From Lepidostoma basale (taxonomy: Eukaryota; Arthropoda; Insecta; Trichoptera; Lepidostomatidae), in assembly GCA_022606425.2 (NCBI GenBank), contig JAHDVF020000890.1:462501-526500 (forward strand): a DNA stretch of 64,000 nucleotides, given 5' to 3'. Shown here one piece after another: positions 54,601 to 62,830 of the stretch. A program made the position numbers and the translations under genes. Numbering within the stretch: the stretch's first letter is position 1; every line of letters starts with the position of its first letter. The notes beneath the pieces are model-generated. The model saw nothing but the letters and a program-made list of their open reading frames with translations. It was not told the origin of the DNA and ran no database searches.

Positions 54601-55284
54601 TAATGTTCTTTAACTCTTATCAATTGTAAATATTTAATATATTATTATATACGAGTATATGAGATAGAAATATTTCAGTTGGTGAACTATAAAAGATCTT
54701 TAATTTACGTTTCGTTTAACAAGATAGCGAATTGCAAAGAAATTGAAACACGTGGTTTATATCCGTTTGGCTTTTCAAAATGGAAAAGACACAATGTTTT
54801 ATATTAGTTAACTGCTTAGAACGGTTTTCTGCTCAAAACAAAAAGACTGTAATTCTATTACGCGAAGGAAACACATGGAAATTAAAAACCATGGAAAAGA
54901 TAAACTAGAATAAATTGAATAACGTCCTTAACGGGATAGTCTTGTCTCGAGAGGTCTGCTGAGTGTACTTTGTTCACTATCAGAACTAAAAATGGTATTT
55001 CATACACTCGGTTTCCTTTGGCCTCAAAGGGAGGTTCTGTAATAGGAATAAAAGCGCAATACAAATCTAGAACACAAGCCACCTGAACGTTTAAATAAAG
55101 TAAAACTGAAAAGCTTCGTTTGACACCAAAGTAATGCTTAAACGACTCTGTGCATGATTGTTTTATTGTGTAAGCCAACCAGCCAGATTGCAAATGGAGT
55201 ACAAAAGCAAATCTACTACCAGTCAAACGTCCACTTGAAAGAAATTCATTTTAATTCAAATGCGTCTTCATCGATATACGAGTA
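54601..55284. other. unannotated sequence
   Basis: A 114-codon minus frame (54882-55226) has no known domain or context and is not called as a gene. Confidence 0.4.
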
Positions 55285-55351
55285 ATATTTATTATTTCTT
55301 GAACAATGATGTAAGACTCCATATTCAAAAATTAATACGATTGAAAATAAC
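55285..55351 (+). mobile_element. family A end block
   Basis: TATTATTTCTTGAACAATGA, TGTAAGACTCCATATTCAAA, then TTAATACGATTGAAAA, ending where the next inverted repeat begins. Confidence 0.55.
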
Positions 55352-55740
55352 TGACATATGGGATTCCATGCCATATGGGATAGGGCAGACACGACAATCA
55401 CAAAAATCGCGAGTGTCAGAAATGAAGAAGCTAGATATATACTCGTATATCTGGCAAGACACTAAGCGATAGAATTAGGAACTCAAGAATGAGGGAAATA
55501 GGCAAGGTCAAGTATATCGTTAGGTGAGGGAGGCAAAGAAGAAGATACTGGTATGCCCAACTTGGGCATACCAGTATCCCTACTGGCATACCAGTATGCC
55601 TATTTCCCTCATTCTTGAGTTCCTAATTCTATCGCTTATCGCAGATATATATCTAGCTTCTTCATTTCTGACACTCGCGTTTTTTGTGATTGTCGTGTCT
55701 GCCCTATCCCATATGCCATGGAATCCCATATGTAGACGTG
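55352..55740. repeat. long inverted repeat with a nested perfect palindrome at its centre
   Basis: The left arm (55352-55505) and right arm (55590-55735) are reverse complements with few differences (CATATGGGATTCCATGCCAT on the left). The centre contains TACTGGTATGCCCAA, one base, and its exact complement (about 55546-55576), then a second copy of CATACCAGTATGCC. Parts may derive from a non-LTR ORF, since non-LTR coding sequence follows directly. Confidence 0.75.
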
Positions 55741-55885
55741 AGAAGAAAGGATACATTCAGAGCCAACCCCAAGGTAGACGACCGCCTGGAAAGCCATCAA
55801 AGAAATTGATCAACAGCTGGGATTCGACCTCGCAGAATGCCAATACCTCTTAAGAAACGGGCCACAAGGCCTACACTAAAAAGAA
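55736..55885 (+). mobile_element. non-LTR retrotransposon C-terminal scrap (QGRRPPGKPSKKLINSW)
   Basis: The plus frame reads RREKKGYIQSQPQGRRPPGK, then SKKLINSWDSTSQNANTS and a stop. The RRPPGxPxKxxxDSWxSTSQ pattern is that of RTE-like C-termini. Confidence 0.6.
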
Positions 55886-55889
55886 AAAG

Positions 55890-56000
55890 AAAAATAACGA
55901 AAACATCTGTTTTATAGAAATTTTATTACAATTTATATGAATGACATGTTTCGTCTGTCTAAGGCATTAAAACATTATATTTGAAGTTTGACATGCTGCA
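55890..56000 (+). mobile_element. family A element, left half
   Basis: ACGAAAACATCTGTTTTATA, GAATGACATGTTTCGTCTGT and CTAAGGCATTAAAAC. The right arm is absent. Confidence 0.55.
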
Positions 56001-56079
56001 GAAACCGATCGAAGCCATTAAATCTAGTGGAATTAAACTTAAAACATTTACCACAATTTATTTTTATTTACCGAATGTC

Positions 56080-56120
56080 GCGACAGCTGTTTCGCCAACC
56101 GATGTTGGCATCATCAGGTG
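56080..56120 (-). ncRNA. hammerhead ribozyme motif (family G)
   Basis: Minus strand: the perfect core CTGATGA (56111-56117), an extra T, GCCAAC (56104-56109) pairing with GTTGGC (56094-56099) around a 4-nt loop, GAA (56091-56093), the palindrome ACAGCTGT (56083-56090), and C17. Stem I is weak (one to three scattered pairs), the main doubt. Confidence 0.58.
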
Positions 56121-56153
56121 TTACAATAAACTGCAACATACAATTTATAGTAA

Positions 56154-56196
56154 CACCTGATGATGCCAACATCGGTTGGCGAAACGGCTGTCGCGA
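56154..56196 (+). ncRNA. hammerhead ribozyme motif (family G)
   Basis: Plus strand: CTGATGA (56157-56163), extra T (56164), GCCAAC (56165-56170) with GTTGGC (56175-56180), GAA (56181-56183), ACGGCTGT (56184-56191; one change breaks the perfect palindrome but G-U pairing remains possible), C17 at 56192. Confidence 0.55.
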
Positions 56197-56245
56197 CACT
56201 CGGTATATAAAATAAAAATTGTGATATTATAAGTGTTTTAAATGT

Positions 56246-56904
56246 TAACAGTATTAAAGCATTTATTTTTTTTTCCATTGTTTTCAAATAAAAGAGTCAT
56301 ATTGCTATCTAAAATAAAAAAGTGCATTATTAAAATTATATTTAAAAAAACACAGTAGATTGAGAACATTAACTAGGTATTTACTTTGAACTTGGTGAAA
56401 TATTAAATTAAAAAATAGTCAATGTTGTTTAAAATACCGCATTAACCCTTCATTACGCTGTTGTGAAAATTGTCTGAAACAATCTTTTGCTAAGAAAAGC
56501 GAATTAAGTAAGTAATTGTTTTTCAATATTTTTTCTCTAAGCGCTCGCCGATAGATTAGCGCAAACTTTTTACAAGTTCAAAACTTTCTTAAGGCGTCAT
56601 AATTAAAATATCAATTAAGGGTTATTCTGACTTCGAATGGGGCAAAAATTTGGGTGAAAACCCTCTAGTACCCTCCTTAAACTTATTTAATAACCCTTAA
56701 TAAGTTATACTCGTTTCATCAAAGTGTAGATAAACATTTTTTCTTGGAAATTTTAAAAATCTTGTAACCTAAACCTTATAAAAGAAAAAGCAGAGCACAC
56801 AATTACTTAAATGATCTCATGAAAAAATCTGTAAGTTTATTGTATTATTTTTAATATATCAAGTTCAATAACGTCTCTGAATTTGAGGAATTTTTGATTT
56901 CATC
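56246..56904. other. unannotated AT-rich sequence
   Basis: Nothing recognised. Confidence 0.4.
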
Positions 56905-57100
56905 TTTCAGAGACATCTACGCTGGGCTGGCAATGTCATTAGAATGCCTGAGACTAGACTCCCAAGGAAAATTCTGTACTCTCAGTTGACACAAGGGAAA
57001 CGTTCTCACGGAGGTGAAAGGAAACGCTTCAAGGACTGCCTAAACACGAACCTAAAAAGGATTAATATCAAAAGTGATTATGCAGCACATATTAAACGCA
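56905..57100 (+). mobile_element. non-LTR retrotransposon C-terminal fragment (LRWAGNVIRMPETRLPRK type)
   Basis: The plus frame reads RHLRWAGNVIRMPETRLPRK, then ILYSQLTQGKRSHGG and ERKRFKDCLNTNLKRINIK. The LRWxGHVxRMPxxRLPxxxLYxQLxxGKR ... RFKD order is a common RTE-like C-terminus across animals. It begins after the reverse transcriptase. Confidence 0.8.
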
Positions 57101-57269
57101 TTGCAAGAGTCCAAAAAATGTTTATTAGACACATTTATTTCATAACGTGCAAGTAATTTTTGGATTACAAGTCGGCCCAAATTTTTCACTCCTTGAACTC
57201 TCTTGAAAATAGACGAACTCTTAATTATATGATATTGCTTCATAAAATTATTCACTTTAAAATTGATTA
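57101..57269. other. spacer
   Basis: Nothing recognised. Confidence 0.35.
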
Positions 57270-57450
57270 CTCTAAATTTCTTTGCATCTTGAGTTTTAAA
57301 CCACCTTAGTAACAACCCTTTTATAATTTTACTTTTGACGCATTCAAGTGTCTTACATTCCTTCATCATTATTTTTTTCATCTATTCTTGTAGAGACCTC
57401 ATTTTCACTGCATATATTCTATTCTTATCAATCTCTTGGCAGTTTTAGTA
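57270..57450 (-). mobile_element. RTE-1-like fragment, degraded
   Basis: The minus frame has CVKSKIIKGLLLRWFKTQD, comparable to the NKIMKGSLRWFGHMERM stretch of RTE-1. GAGACCTCATTTTCACTGCA with TCTTGGCAGTTTTAGTAC matches the EMRSL ... WNWQ part. Confidence 0.5.
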
Positions 57451-57934
57451 CAAAATAAATCATTATATTAGGAAAAAATCTTATTCAAAAAGAAAACAAA
57501 TAATTGTGTAATATGTTTTTGTAAAGCGTTTAAGACATGTCTTGCCTTTTCATGTACAATTTTAAATGGGAACATCTCAATTAAGACACACATATTCCAC
57601 TTATATCACAGTATTTCTCTTCCAAGAGCCTGCGACTAGACCCCAGCGACATTCCTAAAACGTTGTTTACGAGAGGAATTTCCATATTTAACAAAATACA
57701 TACAGCAGTAAATACCTACAGCGTCTTGAGAAAATTCATACCACACCTCGCGGTTTTAATAACGATTAACTGACGCAGAATCCTTATTAGGTCCATGACT
57801 TATTTCTGCTATAATTCTCATACAAATAACGTAGAACGCCTTTAAAATGAATAAAAGACAATTTATATCCTTCTTCAAAAACGACACATTTTTGATATCC
57901 AAGAAAATTTGTAATAAACTCATAAAAATTGAAA
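57451..57934. other. unannotated sequence
   Basis: Nothing recognised. Confidence 0.4.
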
Positions 57935-58035
57935 ACATTGTATTTTAACATTTACACTTTTTTGCACTTTTCAAAACAATTTTTGCACTTTTCACAATCA
58001 TGCATCAGAACACAGTTGCCCTTACTTAGTGTAGA
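57935..58035. mobile_element. family E element scrap
   Basis: TTGTATTTTAACATTTACAC, TTTTTTGCACTTTTC twice, then ACAATCATGCATCAGAACAC and GTTGCCCTTACTTAGTG, a decayed hammerhead in reverse. Confidence 0.5.
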
Positions 58036-58194
58036 AAATTTAACAGTATAATATATGTACTAAATGAAATAAGATAAAAGGAAAAAGGAAAAAAAGGGGA
58101 GTAATGAAGCCAAATATCGGACTTGTAATAATGCCAAATAATTTCGATTGTACCCAATTCATATGAAAAATTAAATGAAACAATGGGCATATGG

Positions 58195-58350
58195 TATACA
58201 GTTAGTTTATATCGTTCTCCTGATGATGAATGGGTAAAGTTTTGAAACATGTCGAGAAAAAACTACTCAAAATTGGAAGAAAAAAATGTGTTTCAATTCA
58301 TTTCAAAAAAACATCATTATGGAATTCTTGTATAAATTAACGCCTTAATC
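58195..58350 (+). mobile_element. family B element, right part
   Basis: A hammerhead core, then AAAAACTACTCAAAATTGG, AAAAATGTGTTTCAATTCAT and CATCATTATGGAATTCTTG, ending TTAACGCCTTAA. The left arm is replaced by other sequence. Confidence 0.65.
58213..58259 (+). ncRNA. hammerhead ribozyme motif (family B)
   Basis: Stem I TTCTC (58215-58219) pairs perfectly with GAGAA (58254-58258). The core CTGATGA (58220-58226) is perfect, followed by an extra T. Stem II is weak (GAA with TTT, three pairs). GAA 58244-58246, the palindrome ACATGT 58247-58252, C17 at 58253. It is the only family B copy with an unmutated core. Confidence 0.6.
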
Positions 58351-58924
58351 TGAAAATATTTTATAATTGTAAAAAAATTAATTATAAATCATAATTCGTT
58401 ATATTATACGAACGAATTTTACAAAAACATTCAAAGAGGCTTATTTAACGACTAACAAAAACAATTCTAATATTTCCTTAGAGAAAGTTTTTTTATTGAA
58501 TCTTACATTTTATGAATCATTACGAAATCAGTAAGTAATTAAAAGGAAAGAACATTTTTAGGTTGAAGGGAATAACTGGTTATGCGAGAATTAATAGCGT
58601 TCTCTGTACCTTCCGAGATAAAGGCATAATCCCTAAATCATTCGGTCAAAATATTACCGTTTTTATATCCCAGAATCATAGAAAAATAATTATACTTTTA
58701 CGGCTCCGCCTAAGATTTTTAATTCGAATCGATGAAGATCGCTGCCTTCTATTGAGCCATAAAGCTGTAAAAACAGAATACTTAATGGAATATCCGAAGT
58801 TGAATTATACCAATAAAACAATTTTAAAATATTAAATCTGTAGAGCCATAATGTCTTAAGTGATTTTTTGTCTGAAATGAGTTATGTACAAATTATATTA
58901 TATTATCATAGACAAAAAAGGTTA
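58351..58924. other. unannotated sequence
   Basis: A 90-codon frame at 58563-58835 has no known similarity. Confidence 0.4.
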
Positions 58925-59415
58925 ACAAAAGTCAATGCGCAATGGTGTTCTTGTACCGACCCTTATGTATGGAAATGAAGCGAGGAACTGGTAAAAAAAG
59001 GTTGATAATATAACAAATGCAAAATCATGAGATCTCTTAGAGAAATGTGTGCGTAATATGTATACGATATTGTCAAATGCAAATCTAATAAATGAATGCA
59101 GTGCGAATGAAAGTGTTATGAACAAAATAATGAAAGGGTCATTTTGGAAACGTGGTAAAAAAAATTATGGTAAAAAATATGTGAACGATGTAAACGGAAT
59201 TAGAAATAAAGGAAGACCAAGGAAAACATGGGACGATCAAACTAATCAAATAATAAATTTTGGCCACCTGAGGAGCCAGAGAAATCGACGTGCGTGCATG
59301 ATACGATGTATGAATGTAGATGAAGCAAGAGGAGTGTATCAGGAAAAAACGGTGTCGCGATCCATTATTTCTGCCTACCGCTTCGCGGAGACGGCGTGAT
59401 AGTTAGTTAGTAAGT
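58925..59415 (+). mobile_element. RTE-1 copy, C-terminal part
   Basis: Starts ATGCGCAATGGTGTTCTTGT and reads through NECSANESVMNKIMKGS, GIRNKGRPRKTWDDQTNQI, RNRRACMIRCMNVDEARG to SAYRFAETA, stop and (GTTA)n tail. The 3' hairpin keeps 4 bp with a swapped pair (59378-59388). The flanking words GTTAACAAAAGT (left) and GTTAAACAAAGT (right) may be the target-site duplication. Confidence 0.82.
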
Positions 59416-59584
59416 TAAACAAAGTATATGGTATATACATCCAGTAGACAATACTCGTATATAATATAGTAAGAATAGTCTTCCACATCATCAAGGTTAC
59501 CCCAACCCTTAAGTGACGATGGACACGATAGGTCACTCTTGGAAATGTCACATTTGATAATGCCACAGCACGGTCAATCATTCC
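59416..59584. other. spacer
   Basis: Nothing recognised. Confidence 0.35.
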
Positions 59585-59683
59585 TATAAAATATAATAAA
59601 ACTTCTAGAAAAGAAATGTTTTCATTCGTACTAATTATTTAATGTGGAGATTTACATCACTGTTCACGAAACAATAAATACTC
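59585..59683 (+). mobile_element. family A element, right half
   Basis: AAAATATAATAAAACTTCTA, TTTTCATTCGTACTAATTAT, TTTAATGTGGAGATTTACAT and GTTCACGAAACAATAAATA. Confidence 0.7.
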
Positions 59684-59689
59684 GATGTA

Positions 59690-59938
59690 TAATTAATACG
59701 AATGAAAACGTCAGTTTCCTAGAATTTTTTTATAATTTTATGGGAATGACATGTTTCACCCTTCTAAGGCATTATCAAATGTTTGTTACACGCGTACACA
59801 TTTGATAATTCTTTAGAAGGGCGAAACATGTCATTCCCATAAAATATAATAAAGCTTCTAGAAAACTGACGTTTTCATTCGTATTAATTATTTGATATGG
59901 AGTTTAACATCATTGTTCAAGAAACAATAAATAACAAA
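59690..59938. mobile_element. family A palindromic element, best-preserved copy
   Basis: The left arm from ATTAATACGAATGAAAACGT and the right arm ending TTGTTCAAGAAACAATAAAT are nearly perfect complements through TTCTAGAA, AAAATATAATAAA and GACATGTTTC words. The two core halves carry TTGATAA (minus, with GCCTTAG) and GGGCGAAACATGTCATTCCC (plus). The centre GTTTGTTACACGCGTACAC is the loop. Confidence 0.82.
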
Positions 59939-60495
59939 TATCTATGTTATACGAGTATGGCAATAAAATTTTCAGAAAGACACAAGACAAAATCACGTTT
60001 TTGACTAGTATCACTTTGAAAATACTAGTATGAAATGTTTCTCGTTTCAAAATACGTATTCGAAAACAAAAGATTAACGTATCATATTAGTATTTCTTAA
60101 GTGATACTAGTCAAATAGATTTCGGGTTGGTCACTTTGAGTCTAACTCGTCCCTAATTAGGGATGCGGCAGGGAGGGTAATTTGACGCAGTGATTGGCGT
60201 TGCTTTATGGAATGTTAATCTGTAACAAGCTAACCCCGGCCGGAGTCAACTAGGCTCATTACGGACGCGCAACGCCGCTAATGGCCCGCGACCTTACGAC
60301 TGGAAGGTCTCGGATTCCGGACGATTATCACTACTACGGAGGAATTCAAACAGGCGCAGATAATGCAACTTGTCTTAAACCAAACACGCGTACAGGGACA
60401 CCGGTGTCCCATCCTGAAAATAACTTGTGCTTTTACCATTTCGAACTCCGTAACTCTGTAAAATGCGAAAATATGACATGCGTCCATTTGTCAAA

Positions 60496-60527
<32 letters not shown>

Positions 60528-60534
60528 TATATTT
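59939..60534. repeat. inverted repeat, unique DNA and (ATT)n microsatellite
   Basis: 60001-60035 (TTGACTAGTATCACTTTGAA...) and 60080-60113 are inverted partners (about 30 of 35 match). 60120-60450 is GC-richer unique DNA. An (ATT)n run at about 60498-60528 precedes the next retrotransposon. Confidence 0.6.
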
Positions 60535-61053
60535 TAAGTGTGCTGTTCTGGTCCCAACCCTAATGTATAGAAGCGAAGCATGGAACTGGCAGAAGAAGGA
60601 TGAGAGCAGAATAAATGCGGTAGAGATGAGGTCCCTAAGACGTATGTGTGGTAGAACGATATACGACAGAATCTCAAATGCTGATATAAGAAAGGAATGT
60701 AGAGCGGAAGAAGGTATTATGAACAAAATTATGAAAGGATCGCTGCGTTGGTTCGGACATATGCAACGCATGGATGGAGAAAGAATGGTTAAGAAAGTAT
60801 ACGTTAATGATGTAAATGGGGTACGGAGTCGAGGCAGACGGAGGAAAACATGGCATGACCAAATTAATCAAATTTTAAAGGTTGGTCATGTTAGAAGTCG
60901 GAGGAATCGACGTGCGTGTATGACTCGTTGTATGAATGTGGAGGAAGCTACAGAGGTTTGCTAGGATAGAGTAGTGTGGCGGTCTATTCTTTCTGCCTAC
61001 CCCTGCGGGGAAGCGGGGTGGTGGTTTGTATGTATGTATGTAAGTGTGCTGTT
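60535..61053 (+). mobile_element. RTE-1-like subfamily copy with TGTA tail and 13-bp target-site duplication
   Basis: TAAGTGTGCTGTT is repeated at 60535-60547 and 61041-61053. Between them the frame reads LMYRSEAWNWQKKDESRINA, VEMRSLRRMCGRTIYDRISN, GSLRWFGHMQRMDGERMVKK, GRRRKTWHDQINQILKVGHV and CMTRCMNVEEATEVC, with a stop at 60961 that cuts off the usual last 20 residues. It ends with a perfect CCCC-UGC-GGGG hairpin and a (TGTA)n tail instead of TTAG. Diverged at many silent positions from the other copies, so probably a distinct subfamily. Confidence 0.85.
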
Positions 61054-61244
61054 TTGTAAAATCAATTACTCCGAGGGCGCACTAGGAAAAGACTGTCCGA
61101 ACAGTGCAGAACGGTTTCTTAAATTTAACATCACTATCCTCATACTTAATACTACATTATCTTTTGGGATCAGTTGTCTAATGGAAAAAAGTAAACTATT
61201 TAAAACTACTTCACGACAATTAAAAATAAACATAAATTATTCTC
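61054..61244. other. spacer
   Basis: Nothing recognised. Confidence 0.35.
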
Positions 61245-61424
61245 GATTACATCCACTTTTGAACTAATTTTTTTCGATATGTTTCGAAGGCTTTACACCT
61301 TCATCAAAACCTTCATCGTGTCAAACCTTCAAAACACTCGAGAAAAATATACTAAAAGTGAAAAAAAAACAGTGGAGCAATTCATAACAAAATCATAATT
61401 ACGGAATTCCAAAGTGTTAACGCC
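61245..61424. mobile_element. family B palindromic element
   Basis: ATCCACTTTTGAACTAATTT, TCGATATGTTTCGAAGGC on the left; ACTCGAGAAAAATATACTAA, AAAACAGTGGAGCAATTCAT, ACGGAATTCCAAAGTGTTAA on the right. The left-arm core on the minus strand reads TTGATGAAGG, GCCTTCGAAAC, ATATC, with GAAGG/CCTTC pairing. The right-arm core is decayed. Confidence 0.65.
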
Positions 61425-61821
61425 ATGTACCAAAAAAAATTAAATTATGTCAGATTTTTGCAAATGAAATTATACATTTTGAACCATCGTTGACAAAATA
61501 TCATCACACAAGCTCTTATTCATATCACTTCTTATAAATACGAATATAAGGTTATGAAATAAGATTATATTGAAAAAATACAAATTTTTCCCTTATTTTT
61601 TTTTAAAACAATGTCTTGTTGCCATTACTTCACCCGCTTATAATGCCTTCGTGGGGTACTCGCTTAAATATAATACTTGTTCAAATACTAATGCAATAAA
61701 TACACTTAAAATAAGATGGAAAAATGTGTTCATATTTAAAAAATATAATTATACTCAAATATTTCTTAAATAATCAAATGATTTTACTGAAATCTCTCGA
61801 TGGAAGTTCATTTTAAATAAT
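61425..61821. other. unannotated AT-rich sequence
   Basis: Nothing recognised. Confidence 0.4.
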
Positions 61822-62010
61822 TATTAAATAAAACGATGTTTTTATCTACTTAAACTTTTGTCTTTATTTCGACAGCGACCAGTTTCACCAGGCTCGCTGG
61901 CATCAGTCAGGCTGACCAGTCTGTCGATGATAGCAACCGAACCTTGTCGAAATAAAACAAAAGAAGTAGTAGTTGAAAAACATCGTTTTATTTAATTATC
62001 ATTTCTTAAA
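61822..62010. mobile_element. palindromic hammerhead-type element, family D copy 2
   Basis: AATAAAACGATGTTTTTATC with GTCTTTATTTCGACAGCG opens it, and TTGTCGAAATAAAAC with AAACATCGTTTTATTTAATT closes it. The left arm has a hammerhead in reverse; the right-arm core is decayed (GTCGATGATAGC). Confidence 0.75.
61873..61914 (-). ncRNA. hammerhead ribozyme-like motif (family D)
   Basis: Minus strand: stem I CAGC pairs with GCTG (61911-61914 and 61873-61876), 4 bp. The core reads CTGACTGA (61903-61910), one base longer than CTGANGA. An extra T follows, then GCCAG (61897-61901) with CTGGT (61887-61891), GAA (61884-61886), ACTGGT (61878-61883), C17 at 61877. The inserted core base makes activity doubtful. 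Confidence 0.45.
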
Positions 62011-62679
62011 TATTTAACGAGGTAAAATTATCTTTATATGCTTCTGTTGACAAAATTTAAATATTTAAACAAACAAGTTTTTAATACATACGTACGTAGT
62101 TATAAAATCACAATTTGAAAAAAGAACACAGAACGAACTGTAATAACAGTAATTTGAAGCCCATCTAATGACGTTCCCGGTCACTGGTAGCTGATGGTAG
62201 ATACCGCCCGACTACATGATCGGTAATGGTATTAGAATCGTTAATTTTTTATAACTCCATGTTTGAATGGAGGAAGTTATCCGTCAAAAACAAATAACTG
62301 AATTCGTAAAACTAGGTGGGCGCCTACTGTTTGTTAATGTATCCACACACACTCTTCTCAAAAAGAGGAAAAATCTTTTTTTTTTTTATGTTATAAAAAT
62401 CTGTTTTTTTTCTATTTATTGTATATTCCCCATGTCATTAAATTTAGCAGGACCAAATATACTGAGAAAAACGTACGTTTTATGGAAGTTATATTATTAT
62501 GTATGAACATTTGAAAATACCCTGGTATTTATAGGCGATTTAAAACATAAGTTTACCTCAAAATGGCTACGATATTATCCAAGTAAATAAACAAATTAAT
62601 TATTTAACAAAACTCATTTTTATTACTAATATTATATTTAAAAAAATGCATATGGCGCCAGGTAGAATAATTTGGATAA
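62011..62679. other. unannotated AT-rich sequence
   Basis: Nothing recognised. Confidence 0.4.
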
Positions 62680-62830
62680 TAATTAAATAAAACGATGTTT
62701 TTTAATAACTACTTTCACTTTTTGTCTTTATTTCGACAGCGACCGGTTTCGCGAAGCTAGCTGGCCTTGACACCCCTGATCTGTGTGTAAATACATACAG
62801 ATCAGGGGTGGTAAACAAGATTTTATACAA
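62680..62830 (+). mobile_element. family D element, left arm, followed by a perfect hairpin
   Basis: AATTAAATAAAACGATGTTT, GTCTTTATTTCGACAGCGAC, CGGTTTCGCGAAGC. The core is decayed. At 62773-62807 CCCCTGATCTGTGTGT is followed by a close inverted copy (CATACAGATCAGGGG). Confidence 0.65.

Larger units (their letters stand above)
56033..56245. mobile_element. palindromic hammerhead-type element, family G
   Basis: The arms 56052-56124 and 56149-56222 are almost perfect reverse complements and extend more weakly outward. Each carries a hammerhead core, one per strand, with an 8-nt palindrome (ACAGCTGT) in the stem III position. Single copy in the window. Confidence 0.8.

Noticed and set aside
54882..55226. 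114-codon minus-strand frame, considered as a small gene
   Set aside because: No recognisable domain, no conserved context, and such lengths are expected by chance in 64 kb on six frames.
3062..62830. Regularly repeated palindromes considered as a CRISPR array
   Set aside because: Spacing is irregular, copies are dispersed, the sequence is eukaryotic, and the repeats are elements of 150-360 bp.
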